A DNA stretch of 24,307 nt from JBHEMK01 sp046262635 (GTDB taxonomy: Bacteria; Actinomycetota; Thermoleophilia; Gaiellales; Gaiellaceae): the NCBI GenBank assembly GCA_046262635.1, contig JBHEMK010000054.1, forward strand, positions 1-24,307, in the 5' to 3' direction. The notes below the pieces were generated by a model. The model worked only from the letters and a program-made list of their open reading frames with translations, made no database searches and was not told the DNA's origin. The translations under genes and the position numbers were made by a program. Shown here in pieces: positions 1-7,607 of the stretch (position 1 is the first letter of the stretch; the number at the start of each line of letters is the position of its first letter).

Positions 1-1
1 G

Positions 2-133
2 ATGACCGAGTGGCAGGTCTACCGGATGTTCGACGCGCGCCGCGGGGCGTGGTCGACCTTTCAGTTCCTGATCGCCGAGCGCCTGCGCGAACAGGGCGTC
101 GAGATCGGCTCCGACGGGCGGATCTCGGACTAA
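2..133 (+). CDS. C-terminal end of an unidentified protein (partial)
   Basis: An open frame enters at the left edge and stops at TAA 131-133, giving 43 visible residues that end in GVEIGSDGRISD. An ATG lies at position 2, but it cannot be told whether this is the true start or an internal Met, because the window begins here. I read it as a gene tail: it stops only 3 nt before the convergent amidotransferase stop, which is normal gene packing in this window. The visible part looks amphipathic-helical with a short acidic end. No family is recognised. Confidence 0.5.
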   Translation: MTEWQVYRMFDARRGAWSTFQFLIAERLREQGVEIGSDGRISD

Positions 134-136
134 CCG

Positions 137-928
137 CTACGCGGCGGCGAGCGAGGCGAGTGCCGCCAGACAGGTCGCGCCCTCGTGCGGAGCGCGCACG
201 GCCGGCAGCGGCGTCCCCTCGTCGAACGAGAGGTCCGGCCGGAAGAATTCCTCGGCGACGACCTTTCCTTCACGGACGGCGACGAGGGAGCCGAGTCCGA
301 GCTCCCGCTTGCGCAGCGTCACACCCGCGTACCGCTCCAGCAGCTCGAGCGCACCCTTGGTTGAGGCGAAGAAGAGCGCGTTCTCGCAGCGGCCGATCCA
401 GAGCGGCCGACCCATGCCGCGGGCGAGCAGGAGTTCAGGTCGCCGCTCGTCGAGCCAGGCGGTCGCCATCGAGCCGTAAAGCTGTTCGAGCGTGCGAGCC
501 GTGCGGCCGCGTGAGCGCTCGGCGAGCGCGAAGATGATCTCCGAATCGACCGTCATTTCGGTCTCGTGGCGATCGATCCGCTGGACGGCGAAGAGCTCTT
601 CGTCGTTCTTGATGATCCCGTTGTGGATCCCGACGACGGCGCCGTGGCGGATCGGATGGTTGTTCGCCGAGATCGACGGATGGCCCTTGGTGTAATCGCG
701 GACGTGCAGCAGTGCCTGGGTCGCCTCGTCTGGAACCGTGATCCGTTCGAGCAAGGCGCTCGCGCCGGAGCGCTGCTTCCGGATCATGACCGGCCCCTCG
801 CCGCAGCGATACGCGTAGCCGACCGCGTCGGCACCCCGCTCCGCAATCCCGGCCAGCAGTGCCTGGGACGCGAGCGTCCTCCCGACGCGGCTGGCCTTAC
901 TCAGACTGTATCCGGCGATTCCGCACAT
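137..928 (-). CDS. Stand-alone class II (Ntn) glutamine amidotransferase domain protein
   Basis: The predicted 263-residue protein starts MCGIAGYS, so Cys2 becomes the N-terminal catalytic nucleophile after Met removal, as in GlmS, PurF and GltB amidotransferase domains. Further family signatures are the NNHPIRHG and GIHNGIIKND loops (the Asn-Gly oxyanion region) and a GlmS-like C-terminal half with ENALFFASTKGAL. It most resembles the glutaminase half of glucosamine-6-phosphate synthase. The two SIS sugar-isomerase domains that make GlmS about 600 residues are absent. It can therefore be expected to release ammonia from glutamine, but the acceptor is unknown and must be supplied by a partner or be different. 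The start is fixed by Cys2; GGAG lies just upstream. The frame stays open further upstream, but that extension would bury the nucleophile. Confidence 0.85.
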   Translation of the reverse strand: MCGIAGYSLSKASRVGRTLASQALLAGIAERGADAVGYAYRCGEGPVMIRKQRSGASALLERITVPDEATQALLHVRDYTKGHPSISANNHPIRHGAVVGIHNGIIKNDEELFAVQRIDRHETEMTVDSEIIFALAERSRGRTARTLEQLYGSMATAWLDERRPELLLARGMGRPLWIGRCENALFFASTKGALELLERYAGVTLRKRELGLGSLVAVREGKVVAEEFFRPDLSFDEGTPLPAVRAPHEGATCLAALASLAAA

Positions 929-1034
929 GCTCCGCATTCTGATCGGCGGCCCGGACGGGCCGCAGCACCCCACTTCGGAGTCTGACGAGACGAATCGAGA
1001 CAAGTTAGTTGAGCTTGGCTGCGGCGCGTTCCAT

Positions 1035-1062
1035 CCCTCCGAGGAGGGTATTGCAATGTCAA
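1035..1062 (-). promoter_or_regulatory. Dyad CCCTCC-GA-GGAGGG next to a TTGACA -35-like box
   Basis: Positions 1035-1040 and 1043-1048 form a perfect 6-bp inverted repeat with a 2-nt centre. On the minus strand CTTGACAT precedes it (1063 to 1056), so a TTGACA -35-like hexamer faces the amidotransferase gene. No convincing -10 is seen at 16-18 bp. The arrangement could be a minus-strand promoter with an operator in the spacer region. The same GAGGAGGG also looks like a Shine-Dalgarno for an ATG at 1056 on the plus strand. Confidence 0.3.
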
Positions 1063-1093
1063 GGGCGTCCTCGAACCGGTCGATAGCCGACCC

Positions 1094-2077
1094 ATGTTGG
1101 AGCACCAGCAACTCGTGGTACCCGCCGTCCCACCGGAAGCCTCTGAGCCTCGCCTCGAGCTCCTCCCGGTCGACGCCGAGACGGAGCCGGAGGAGCTCGA
1201 GGAGGAGTCCCCTGACGACGTCGAGCTCGACGTCGAGCACCTCGACGCTGCGGCGCAGACGCAGGATCCGCTCAGGCTCTACGTTCGGCAGATCAGTGAC
1301 GGCCGGCTGCTGAGCCGGGATGAGGAGCGCGAGCTCGCGCGCCGCAAGGATGCCGGCGACGAGGCCGCGAAGCGACGCCTGATCGAGGCGAACCTGCGGC
1401 TCGTCATGTCAATCACCCGCAACTACACGAAGGCCGGCGTGCCGCTGCTCGACCTGATCCAGGAGGGCAACCTCGGCCTGATCCGCGCCGTTGAGAAGTT
1501 CGACTACAAAATGGGCTACAAGCTCTCGACGTACGCGACCTGGTGGATCCGCCAGTCGGTCACCCGCGCGCTCGCCGACCAGGGCCGCACGATCCGGCTG
1601 CCCGTGCATGTTGCCGAGCAGGTCCGCCGGCTGACGCGCTCGCGCCGCATGCTCGCCCAGAAGCTCAACCGCGAGCCCACCACAGCTGAGCTCGCCAAGG
1701 AGAGCGGCTTCCTCGAGGCACGCGTCCACGAGCTGCTCGACCTCGTCGAGGTTCCGGTCAGTCTGGAGACGCCCGTCGGTGACGGGGAGAGCATGTACGG
1801 CGACCTGGTCGAGGATGCCAACTCAGACCAGCCGGACGAGACCGCGTCCCGGAAGCTCCGCTCCCGGGAGCTCGCGACGGCTCTGACGCTGCTCAATCCA
1901 CGCATGCGCCGCGTGGTGGCGCTCCGATTCGGTCTGGAGGGCGAGACGCCGCAGACGCTCGAGGAGGTCGGCGCGGTTCTCGGGATCACCCGCGAGCGCG
2001 TCCGCCAGCTCGAGTCGCGCGCACTTCGAGAGCTGCGACTGGCCGCCCCGGATCTCAAGCTGTACCTCCGAACCTAG
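1094..2077 (+). CDS. RNA polymerase sigma-70 factor, RpoD/SigA-type (copy 1)
   Basis: The predicted 327-residue protein has an acidic N-terminal tail of about 55 residues. Region 1.2 follows (DPLRLYVRQI), then region 2 with NLRLVMSITRNY, LDLIQEGNLGLIRAVEKFD and the -10 recognition helix YATWWIRQSVTRAL, region 3 (PVHVAEQVRRL) and region 4 with the -35 helix-turn-helix (LEEVGAVLGITRERVRQLE). This is the group 1/2 architecture, without a region 1.1. The C-terminus (LKLYLRT) diverges from the usual primary sigma ending. A paralogue lies 760 nt away on the other strand, so which of the two is housekeeping cannot be decided. ATG 1094 is the only usable start in this frame and has no good ribosome-binding site. 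A strong GAGGAGGG/ATG pair at 1041-1058 is in another frame. Confidence 0.93.
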   Translation: MLEHQQLVVPAVPPEASEPRLELLPVDAETEPEELEEESPDDVELDVEHLDAAAQTQDPLRLYVRQISDGRLLSRDEERELARRKDAGDEAAKRRLIEANLRLVMSITRNYTKAGVPLLDLIQEGNLGLIRAVEKFDYKMGYKLSTYATWWIRQSVTRALADQGRTIRLPVHVAEQVRRLTRSRRMLAQKLNREPTTAELAKESGFLEARVHELLDLVEVPVSLETPVGDGESMYGDLVEDANSDQPDETASRKLRSRELATALTLLNPRMRRVVALRFGLEGETPQTLEEVGAVLGITRERVRQLESRALRELRLAAPDLKLYLRT

Positions 2078-2081
2078 CGGC

Positions 2082-2094
2082 TACCGTAGAGGGC
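2082..2094 (+). promoter_or_regulatory. -10-like TACCGT placed 7 nt before a TTG start
   Basis: TACCGT (2082-2087) is followed by AGAGGGC and then TTG at 2095. The 7-nt distance is that expected if transcription starts on the start codon. AGAGGG is too close to the TTG to be a comfortable Shine-Dalgarno. Alternatively the gene is simply coupled to the sigma gene that ends 17 nt upstream. Confidence 0.4.
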
Positions 2095-2834
2095 TTGGAG
2101 CCTCCGGCCTTCGTCGACTGCCATAGCCACGTCTGCCCGTCGGGCGACGACGGCGCCCGCTCCGTTGCAGACGGGGCCGTGCTGTGCCGCGACGCGTCCC
2201 GCCACGGCACAGCGGTGCTCTTCGCGACACCGCACGTCTGGCCGCATCTCCCGTTGAGCAAGAAGCGCGAGTGCAAGGTTCGCGCGGCGTTCGAGGCGCT
2301 TGCGCCGCAGGCGGGAGTCGAGCTGCGGCTCGGCTTCGAGCTCACGCCGGATCCGCCGCTGTTGCGGGAGGAGCCGGAGCGGTACCGGCTCGGCGGCACC
2401 GACCGCGTGTTGATGGAGGTTCCCTTCTCGGGCCCCACTGATGACCTCGTCGCGCTCGCGGAGCACGTCGAGCGGTGGGGGCTGAAGCCCGTGATTGCCC
2501 ACCCGGAACGCACGGAGTGCGTGCTCGACCGGCCCGAGCTCGCCCACCAGCTCGCCGAGCGCTGGCTGCTCCAGGTGAACGCGAGCTCGCTGCTCGGCAA
2601 TCATGGGCCGCAGATCGAGCGACTCGCCTGGCGCTTCGTCGAGCAGCGAATCGTCGGCGCCGTCGCCTCCGACGGTCACCGTCTGACCAGACCCGCTCGC
2701 CTCGACGCGGCCTTCGCGCTCGTGGCTGCCCGGATCGGACCGGAAGCGGCGCGTCCGCTCTTCGACGGCTCCGCCCTCGGCGTGCTGCCCGCTACCGGCC
2801 AGCCTGCGGTCGTGGCGGACGCTCGACCCGGGCG

Positions 2835-2838
<4 letters not shown>
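2095..2838 (+). CDS. CpsB/YwqE-type PHP-domain protein-tyrosine phosphatase
   Basis: The predicted 247-residue protein shows the metal ligands of the CpsB/CapC/YwqE family in order: FVDCHSH then GDDGAR near the N-terminus, ATPHVWPH, a central FELTPDP, VIAHPER, NASSLLGNHG and ASDGHR. These manganese-type PHP phosphatases remove phosphate from tyrosines of bacterial tyrosine kinases, typically those controlling capsule or exopolysaccharide export. No tyrosine kinase or polysaccharide gene lies beside it; the neighbours are two sigma factors. The start is a TTG, because the HxH motif must lie within about 10 residues of the N-terminus and no ATG or GTG is available. Its stop overlaps the stop of the convergent sigma gene in a single CTAG. 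Confidence 0.88.
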
Positions 2839-3887
<1,049 letters not shown>

Positions 3888-3931
3888 TGAAGGCTGGGTC
3901 GTCTCCGTACGGCTTCTGCCGCACGCTCGGA

Positions 3932-3954
3932 ACAGCCAAACACGTTTGGGCTGT
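3932..3954. promoter_or_regulatory. Imperfect palindrome upstream of sigma copy 2
   Basis: ACAGCCAAAC and GTTTGGGCTGT face each other around a 2-nt centre, with 10 of 10 arm bases pairing if one G is bulged. It lies 45-67 nt upstream of the sigma ATG, in the divergent intergenic region. It could be a protein operator or an RNA hairpin in the sigma leader. No known regulator family is assigned. Confidence 0.4.
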
Positions 3955-4070
3955 GAATAGCAAGGGGCGGCCTGGGAAACGGCGCCGCCCGCAGTCGACG
4001 TCGGGCGGGAGCGTGCCGTCGGACTGGGCCGGATCGGGGCTGTGGCGCGCATGCACGGGAATGGGAGTTA

Positions 4071-4076
4071 TGTCAA
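4071..4076 (-). promoter_or_regulatory. TTGACA -35-like box facing sigma copy 2
   Basis: On the minus strand CTTGACATAACTCCC occurs about 185 nt upstream of the sigma gene start. The hexamer is a perfect -35 consensus, but the matching -10 at 17 bp (CATGCG) is poor. The same octamer CTTGACAT, in the same orientation, occurs at 1056-1063 upstream of the amidotransferase. Confidence 0.3.
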
Positions 4077-4084
4077 GTCGCAGT

Positions 4085-4120
4085 CTGAGGATTCTTTCCT
4101 CGGCCGGTATCGTCCTGTGG
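4085..4120 (+). promoter_or_regulatory. Promoter CTGAGG-17-TATCGT giving a leaderless GTG
   Basis: The -35-like CTGAGG (4085-4090), a 17-bp spacer and TATCGT (4108-4113) are followed by 7 nt and the GTG at 4121. The same -35 hexamer with the same 17-bp spacing precedes the tRNA-Pro gene at 17700, which supports its use. This promoter is one reason for choosing 4121 rather than the ATG at 4070. Confidence 0.5.
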
Positions 4121-5455
4121 GTGAAGTACGCCGTCGCGCCCGTGCTGGCGCTCGTCCTGCTCCTCCCCTCGATCGCGCGCGCCGAGCTCGTGCCGGAGTC
4201 GGGCTCGGCAACCGACGGCAGCCTCGCGGTCGCGCCCGACGGCAGCCCGCGCATCGGCTACCTCGCCGACGGACGGCTCATGGTCGCGTCGCGTGCTCTC
4301 GCCGGCACCTGGACCGCCGAGCAAGCCGCTGCGCTGCCCGGATCGAGTGCGCTGATCGACGCGGTTGCCGCCGGTTCCGGGTCGGTCTTCGTTCTAGTCC
4401 AGGACACCGGCGGCCGCTGGCTTGCGCTCGAGGAGCGGACGACGGCGGGCTGGCGGGCGCATCTGCTCGTCCGCTCCGTGCGGCACAATGCCTCACTCGG
4501 GCTCGCCGGCCTCGCGCTCGACCGCTCCGGGCGTCCCGTCGTCGCCTACGCGCTGCGACTACCGACGAAGAAGACCTTCCTGCGCGTCGTCCGTCCAGAC
4601 GCGGCGGGCCGGTATCTCACGGTCGCCGTCACGAAGGCCGGCTTCCCGCCCAGCCAGACGGTTCCTTCGGCCGCTCCGGTCGTTCTTGCGAGCGGCGACG
4701 TTCGCGTCGTCGAGACCTACGAGCAGGCCGCGATCGAGTGGTCGCCCCAGGGTCGGACCTGGGTCGGCCAGCTCCTCTATGCAAGCGCACTCGGTGCGGC
4801 CGCGGGCCCGGTGGCGGCGCTCGCGGGTTCGGGCGGCGTCTACTCCGCCTGGACCGAGCTCTTCGCCGGATTCAATGAGAGCCAAGTCCTGCTTGTCCTC
4901 CACCGTGACGGTGAGGAGACCGCCATCCTCCACCGGCACGCGTTTCTCGTCGGCCTCGTGCTGGGGCCCGACGGCCCCGAGGCGGCTGCGAACGACTATG
5001 TCGACGGAGCCGATCTCGGCGCGCCAGGCGGCATCGACTACGCGGGAGTGCTCGTCGGCCGTTCGGGCATTCTGGTCGAACTGGACGGGAGGGTCGTCGG
5101 CTACGCTGCCGACGCCTCAGGCGGCCGCCAGATCCTGCTGCGCGGCGGCGACGGCCTCCAGTGGTACCGCACGACGGCCGTCCCGTCGGTCCAGGTGAGG
5201 CTGACCGCTTCCCTCCTCCCGGGCGGCGTCGCGCTGTCCGGCAGCCTCGCCGGCGCGGCCGGCGGACATGTCGAGCTCTACCGCGAGCAACCCGGCCGGC
5301 CGAGGACGCTCGTCGCCACCGTCGCGGTCGGCGGCGACGGATCCTTCTCGGCGACCGACACCCTGCCGCCTGCTCGGGCGCTCTACCGGGCGGTTTACGA
5401 GGACGCCGCGGGCGGCCTTCCCTACGCCTCGCTGCTGCGGCTACCGATCGGCTGA
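4121..5455 (+). CDS. Secreted beta-propeller-like protein with C-terminal Ig-like domain
   Basis: The predicted 444-residue protein begins with a textbook Sec signal peptide (MKYAVAPVLALVLLLP, then SIARA before ELV), so it is exported. The body has loose repeats of the type SLAVAPDGSPRIGYLADGRL and GLALDRSGRPVVAYALRL, each ending in a Trp or aromatic turn. These resemble blades of BNR/WD40-like propellers. The last 85 residues (VRLTASLLPGGVALSGSLAG through VELYREQPG to DGSFSATDTL) look like an Ig-like beta-sandwich of actinobacterial surface proteins. No catalytic motif is visible and the function is unknown. The start could also be ATG 4070, which adds 17 residues before the signal peptide and has GGGAG only 2 nt away. 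The signal-peptide shape and promoter spacing favour GTG 4121. Confidence 0.75.
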   Translation: MKYAVAPVLALVLLLPSIARAELVPESGSATDGSLAVAPDGSPRIGYLADGRLMVASRALAGTWTAEQAAALPGSSALIDAVAAGSGSVFVLVQDTGGRWLALEERTTAGWRAHLLVRSVRHNASLGLAGLALDRSGRPVVAYALRLPTKKTFLRVVRPDAAGRYLTVAVTKAGFPPSQTVPSAAPVVLASGDVRVVETYEQAAIEWSPQGRTWVGQLLYASALGAAAGPVAALAGSGGVYSAWTELFAGFNESQVLLVLHRDGEETAILHRHAFLVGLVLGPDGPEAAANDYVDGADLGAPGGIDYAGVLVGRSGILVELDGRVVGYAADASGGRQILLRGGDGLQWYRTTAVPSVQVRLTASLLPGGVALSGSLAGAAGGHVELYREQPGRPRTLVATVAVGGDGSFSATDTLPPARALYRAVYEDAAGGLPYASLLRLPIG

Positions 5456-5479
5456 GAGGCTTTCCCCCGCCACTCCTGA

Positions 5480-5550
5480 TTTTCCACAGGTTGCACAAAT
5501 GGCTGTGGAAATGTTGATAATTGAATTTTTCGCAAATTGCGCATTTTTCC
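5480..5550. other. AT-rich island with DnaA-box-like inverted pair
   Basis: TTTCCACAG (5481-5489) and CTGTGGAAA (5503-5511) are perfect inverted arms with a 13-nt centre. Read as DnaA boxes, TTTTCCACA (5480-5488) and ATTTCCACA (on the minus strand, 5512-5504) differ from TTATCCACA by one and two bases. Directly downstream lies a strongly AT-rich run (TTGATAATTGAATTTTT), then CGCAA-A-TTGCG (5531-5541) and CATTTTT. The composition is unlike anything else in the window. It could be an origin-like or DnaA-titration site, or an AT-rich end-of-gene hairpin. No replication gene is nearby. Confidence 0.35.
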
Positions 5551-5597
5551 GGCAGCGTTCCCTTGAACTGCGCCCAGCGCCCCCCTACTCTCCCTCA

Positions 5598-5725
5598 TGC
5601 GCCGAGCACGGAGCGCAAGTAGGTCGAAACTGAACCGGAAGGCTGTACGGGAGAGTCGCAAGACTCAAGCGGAAAGTCAGTCGGTGCGGTGGACGAAAGC
5701 GCAACCGGCTCGGCGAATTTTTTTG
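5598..5725 (+). ncRNA. Candidate structured RNA upstream of a small membrane protein
   Basis: This stretch has no credible reading frame but has RNA-like features. GAGTC-GCAA-GACTC (5653-5666) is a 5-bp stem closed by a GNRA tetraloop. CGGTGCG (5682-5688) pairs with CGC-A-ACCG (5700-5707) with one bulged A. Several short purine runs of the type CGAAA, GGAA and GAAAG lie between. Seven T residues follow at 5718-5724. It does not match a riboswitch class I can name. It could be a leader element of the gene at 5785, a small RNA ending at the T run, or chance. Confidence 0.3.
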
Positions 5726-5771
5726 GTCCAAAACGGATCACGGAACCTGCGCTAGCCTGAGAGCCGCTCGC

Positions 5772-5784
5772 TAGGATCCTGCCG
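5772..5784 (+). promoter_or_regulatory. -10-like TAGGAT 7 nt before GTG start
   Basis: TAGGAT (5772-5777) is followed by CCTGCCG and the GTG at 5785, matching the leaderless spacing seen at other starts in the window. AGGA within the same hexamer could instead serve as a Shine-Dalgarno at 8 nt, so the two readings are not separable here. No good -35 is seen. Confidence 0.35.
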
Positions 5785-5976
5785 GTGCACTTCCGCCTTC
5801 CGAGCGTCGCCGCCGGCGTCACCGCATTCGTCTGGGCCGCCGTGATGGCGGGCTACCTCTGGCTCTTCATGGTCGTGATCGGCGTCTCCGGGGGTACGGC
5901 GCTCGTGATTGCGCTGCTCGCCTTCAGCGGCATCTTCCTGCTCGTCCGTCTTCGCGGCGGCGTGCAGCGAGTCTAG
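5785..5976 (+). CDS. Small two-helix membrane protein, hypothetical
   Basis: The predicted 63-residue protein contains two hydrophobic helices, roughly residues 9-33 (VAAGVTAFVWAAVMAGYLWL onward) and 38-54 (ALVIALLAFSGIFLLV), separated by a short GVSGG turn. It ends in a basic tail RLRGGVQRV, which is expected to face the cytoplasm. It has no recognised family. It stands alone behind a 329-nt intergenic stretch and has its own -10-like box. Its stop codon shares a CTAG tetranucleotide with the stop of the opposing small ORF. Coding status is supported by the clean hydrophobic pattern and the GTG/AGGA start region. Confidence 0.65.
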   Translation: MHFRLPSVAAGVTAFVWAAVMAGYLWLFMVVIGVSGGTALVIALLAFSGIFLLVRLRGGVQRV

Positions 5977-6164
5977 ATCGGACGCGCCCCGTCAACGCGG
6001 CGGCAGGCGAGTACCAGCGTTCGCGCCAGCTCGATTCCGACTGCCCGCGCGAGGCGTTCCCGCGCGCACGAGCGGTCCGGGTCGAGCCGGTGGAGCACCT
6101 CGAGGTGGGCTTGGAGGCGAGCGTCCGCCCTCCCCTGCTGCGGCTGCGTTCCGGCGGCGTGCAT
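5973..6164 (-). CDS. Small hypothetical protein
   Basis: The 63-residue frame is predicted to be mostly helical (ADARLQAHLEVLHRLDP, ARERLARAVGIELARTLVLA), with an Arg-rich ending. It lies at the end of a run of minus-strand genes, about 100 nt after the stop of the four-TM protein, and shares the CTAG stop tetranucleotide with the convergent small membrane protein. The start is weak: only GGA directly precedes the ATG. A strong Shine-Dalgarno (GAGAGGAG, then ATG at 6254) lies upstream but opens only a 17-codon frame ending at 6201. The real gene could therefore be frameshifted or differently organised. No family is recognised. Confidence 0.4.
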   Translation of the reverse strand: MHAAGTQPQQGRADARLQAHLEVLHRLDPDRSCARERLARAVGIELARTLVLACRRVDGARPI

Positions 6165-6265
6165 TCCGATCCGACTATCGGCAGTCCAGCACGACGTGCT
6201 TCATCCCTCCGGGCAGGGATTCGAGCAGCGGACGGCGCTCGACGCCCGCCCCATGCGAACTCCTC

Positions 6266-6922
6266 TCAGCTCAGCTGCTCGGGGTCCTGCGCAGGGACAG
6301 TTCGCTCCCCGCCCTCGCGGATCTCGACCCGACGGGCCCCCACGAGGGTCCCGTCCTGCTCACGCGTCACCTCGCCGGTCGGTGCCGCGTCGGCAACCTC
6401 GGTCTGTTCGGCCGATGCAGGCTCGTCGGCCGCCGGTCGCTCCCCGGGAGCAGCCACGGGCCGGGTGCGGTCGACCACCACCTCGTCACGCCGCCGGGGC
6501 CCCGTCGTGTCGAACGAGAAGCCGAGCACGAGACCGAAGCCGAACGCGAGCACGCCGTGGTACAGACCGAGGGAGTGCACGAAACCGTAGATCCCGAGAT
6601 CGTGGCTCCAGCTCACGAGCCGGCCTTCGTTCCAGCCGTGTCCGGGCTGTGTCGCGAGGATCACCCAACCGGTGCAGACGAGCACGGGCAGGAAGCCGAG
6701 CAGGAAGACGCCGCCCGAGAGCCGCGGCCAGCCCCATTTTGTCCAGCCGCCGAGGAGCTGCGCGAAGGCCATCACGAGCCCTGCGCCTGCGATGATGCCC
6801 ATCGAGGCCCAGAAGCGTCCGGTTGTCTGTTGGCCGGTCCGGACCGCCAGCCACACGAGCAGGCCGGCAACGCCAGCGCCGAGCGCCGTCATCAGCCCGC
6901 GGTGAAAGTCGTACGTGCGCAT
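6266..6922 (-). CDS. Four-TM membrane protein with acidic, Pro/Ala/Glu-rich tail, hypothetical
   Basis: The predicted 218-residue protein has about four hydrophobic segments: residues 9-27 (GLMTALGAGVAGLLVWLAV), 40-58 (SMGIIAGAGLVMAFAQLLG), 70-90 (GGVFLLGFLPVLVCTGWVIL) and 112-136 (GFVHSLGLYHGVLAFGFGLVLGF). A GHGWNEGRLVSWSHD loop lies before the last helix. The remaining 80 residues are hydrophilic and charged, rich in Ala, Pro and Glu, and probably cytoplasmic. No transporter or enzyme motif is visible. Start ATG 6922 has GGGG 6 nt upstream. It is the third gene of a same-strand run starting at 7907, so co-transcription is likely. Confidence 0.7.
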   Translation of the reverse strand: MRTYDFHRGLMTALGAGVAGLLVWLAVRTGQQTTGRFWASMGIIAGAGLVMAFAQLLGGWTKWGWPRLSGGVFLLGFLPVLVCTGWVILATQPGHGWNEGRLVSWSHDLGIYGFVHSLGLYHGVLAFGFGLVLGFSFDTTGPRRRDEVVVDRTRPVAAPGERPAADEPASAEQTEVADAAPTGEVTREQDGTLVGARRVEIREGGERTVPAQDPEQLS

Positions 6923-6985
6923 GGATTACCCCATTCCGAGTCGAAGCGTCACCTGGAGAACGGCTGTACCCGCTCGGCGGGTTCG

Positions 6986-7585
6986 CTAGTCGAGCGACAG
7001 CCGGCGCCGGTCAAACGCCGCCGAGTAGAGCTCGGCCCGGAATTCCTCGAGTGCCTGCATCGCGTCATCGGCAAAAACGTGACGCACCACCCCCACGGCG
7101 ACGTCGTTGTGGAACGGCAGGTCGACGTGCTCGTGGGAGACGAGGTTGACCGAGAGCCGCTGGCAGGCCGGGCACCGGACGGCGAGGCCGAGTGAGGCCT
7201 CGCCGGGCGCGAGCAGGAAGAACGAGGACGGAGAGACCGGCCGCGGCCGCTCCTCCGGATAGCAGAAGAAGCTCCAGGGCCACCTGCCCGCCCTGATCCG
7301 GCTCGCTGCGAGCTCGCCCAGTTCGGTGGCGAGCGGCTCCACGCGCGAGGTCATCAGGTTGACGTAGGACCCGTCCTGCAGGCCGAGCGGCGCCCAGTCG
7401 AGGTCGTCGTGGCCGATCAGGCCGTCGTGCTCGTCGCCGCAGGGGCAGGCAAAGCGGATGCGGTAAACGGCCGGATGCACGGCCCCCGGCAGCCGCTCCA
7501 GACGCCGGAAGGCGGACAGCGCGACGCCGGTCTCGCCCCGGACGGGGCAGGAGAAGGTGTACCGGCTGGTCAATGCGTCGTACAT
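6986..7585 (-). CDS. Cys-rich (zinc-ribbon-like) conserved hypothetical protein
   Basis: The predicted 199-residue protein contains FSCPVRGE near residue 13, then FACPCGDEHDGLIGHDDLDWAPLG, and later VRCPACQRLS and VSHEHVDLPFH. The CPCG and CPAC pairs with nearby His suggest one or two structural zinc sites. The rest is compact alpha/beta sequence without membrane segments or a signal peptide. I recognise no named family; a lineage-specific protein is likely. The start ATG is 22 nt after the stop of the upstream gene and is preceded by AGAGAGCAGG, a usable ribosome-binding site, consistent with an operon. Confidence 0.7.
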   Translation of the reverse strand: MYDALTSRYTFSCPVRGETGVALSAFRRLERLPGAVHPAVYRIRFACPCGDEHDGLIGHDDLDWAPLGLQDGSYVNLMTSRVEPLATELGELAASRIRAGRWPWSFFCYPEERPRPVSPSSFFLLAPGEASLGLAVRCPACQRLSVNLVSHEHVDLPFHNDVAVGVVRHVFADDAMQALEEFRAELYSAAFDRRRLSLD

Positions 7586-7607
7586 GGCCTGCTCTCTACA
7601 TACACCC

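Noticed and set aside
1033..1062. CsoR-type copper operator
   Set aside because: The AT-ACCC...GGG-AT look is suggestive, but the arms are not the usual consensus and no copper gene is near.
4070..4120. ATG 4070 as the start of the secreted protein
   Set aside because: Possible, but it adds 17 residues before an otherwise ideal signal peptide, overlaps a minus-strand TTGACA box, and has GGGAG only 2 nt away.
5598..5725. c-di-GMP (GEMM), c-di-AMP (ydaO) or cobalamin riboswitch
   Set aside because: Short pieces looked similar, but the conserved core strings of these classes are absent.
6201..6254. 17-codon frame with strong GAGAGGAG site
   Set aside because: Too short to support as a gene from sequence alone; mentioned with the neighbouring small ORF.
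5909..7195. Long plus-strand open frame of 428 codons
   Set aside because: It is antisense to three minus-strand genes with coherent TM or Cys-motif proteins; its own translation is Arg/Pro/Glu-rich and matches no fold.
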